A stretch of DNA of 16,224 nucleotides from Odoribacteraceae bacterium (lineage in GTDB: Bacteria > Bacteroidota > Bacteroidia > Bacteroidales > Marinifilaceae). The position numbers and the translations under genes were made by a program. Under the pieces are notes generated by a model. It did no database searches, had not been told where the DNA came from, and was given only the letters and a program-made list of their open reading frames with translations. Positions 16,200-16,224 of this stretch are shown here, in pieces; position 1 is the first letter of the stretch, and each line of letters opens with the position of its first letter. The stretch is taken from the NCBI GenBank assembly GCA_031279175.1, contig JAITJA010000057.1, positions 1 through 16,224 on the forward strand, given 5' to 3'.

Positions 16200-16224
16200 C
16201 CTGTTTTTCTCCTTAATTCTCCAT

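Noticed and set aside
16200..16224. ATG at the right edge (16222-16224, minus strand)
   Set aside because: It meets a stop after three codons (ATG GAG AAT TAA). It could be the tail of an upstream gene, but 25 bases cannot show this.

Overview
The window looks like a chromosomal segment of a fairly GC-rich member of the Bacteroidota, probably order Bacteroidales. The reasons are the family content (secreted GH2, GH43, GH51, GH105 and GH127 enzymes), the Nudix-type sugar regulator of the kind known from Bacteroides, a good match to the Bacteroidetes promoter (TTTG-N19-TAnnTTTG), and few Shine-Dalgarno sequences. A genus cannot be assigned. Rikenellaceae/Alistipes-like composition is a guess.

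Layout: all protein genes except one are on the minus strand. From right to left: (A) a tight four-gene operon, 16199 to 7965, encodes a GH51 alpha-L-arabinofuranosidase, a GH105-DUF2264 double-module enzyme, a GH2 beta-galactosidase with a DUF4982-type tail, and a GH43 enzyme resembling exo-beta-1,3-galactanases. The gaps are 12 bp each and a terminator follows. (B) tRNA-Leu(UAA) has its own promoter and terminator (7720-7900). (C) A plus-strand Nudix-type regulator (6837-7550), probably AraR-like, has a strong promoter upstream and a strong terminator downstream. (D) A divergent two-gene operon, 6437 to 906, encodes a GH127 beta-L-arabinofuranosidase and a large LacZ-type GH2 beta-galactosidase, and ends in a terminator. 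(E) An eight-copy 13-bp tandem repeat (734-837) lies ahead of (F) a membrane-anchored metallophosphoesterase cut by the left edge of the window.

The enzymes form a plausible set for plant arabinogalactan (type II arabinogalactan or rhamnogalacturonan-I side chains). GH51 and GH127 would remove alpha- and beta-linked L-arabinofuranose. GH105, perhaps together with DUF2264, would remove terminal uronic acids. The GH43 and the two GH2 enzymes would take apart the galactan. All six have N-terminal export signals and probably act in the periplasm or at the envelope. L-arabinose released by them would be the natural effector of the Nudix regulator. No SusC/SusD pair, transporter or arabinose catabolic gene is visible, so this is only part of a utilisation locus, or an enzyme-only satellite of one. 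Substrate assignments are inference from family content.

The points most worth a second look are the GH105-DUF2264 fusion, the divergent regulator/GH127 intergenic region, the extra N-terminal region of the GH51 enzyme and the 13-bp minisatellite. I see no clearly undescribed system, no phage or IS genes and no CRISPR.
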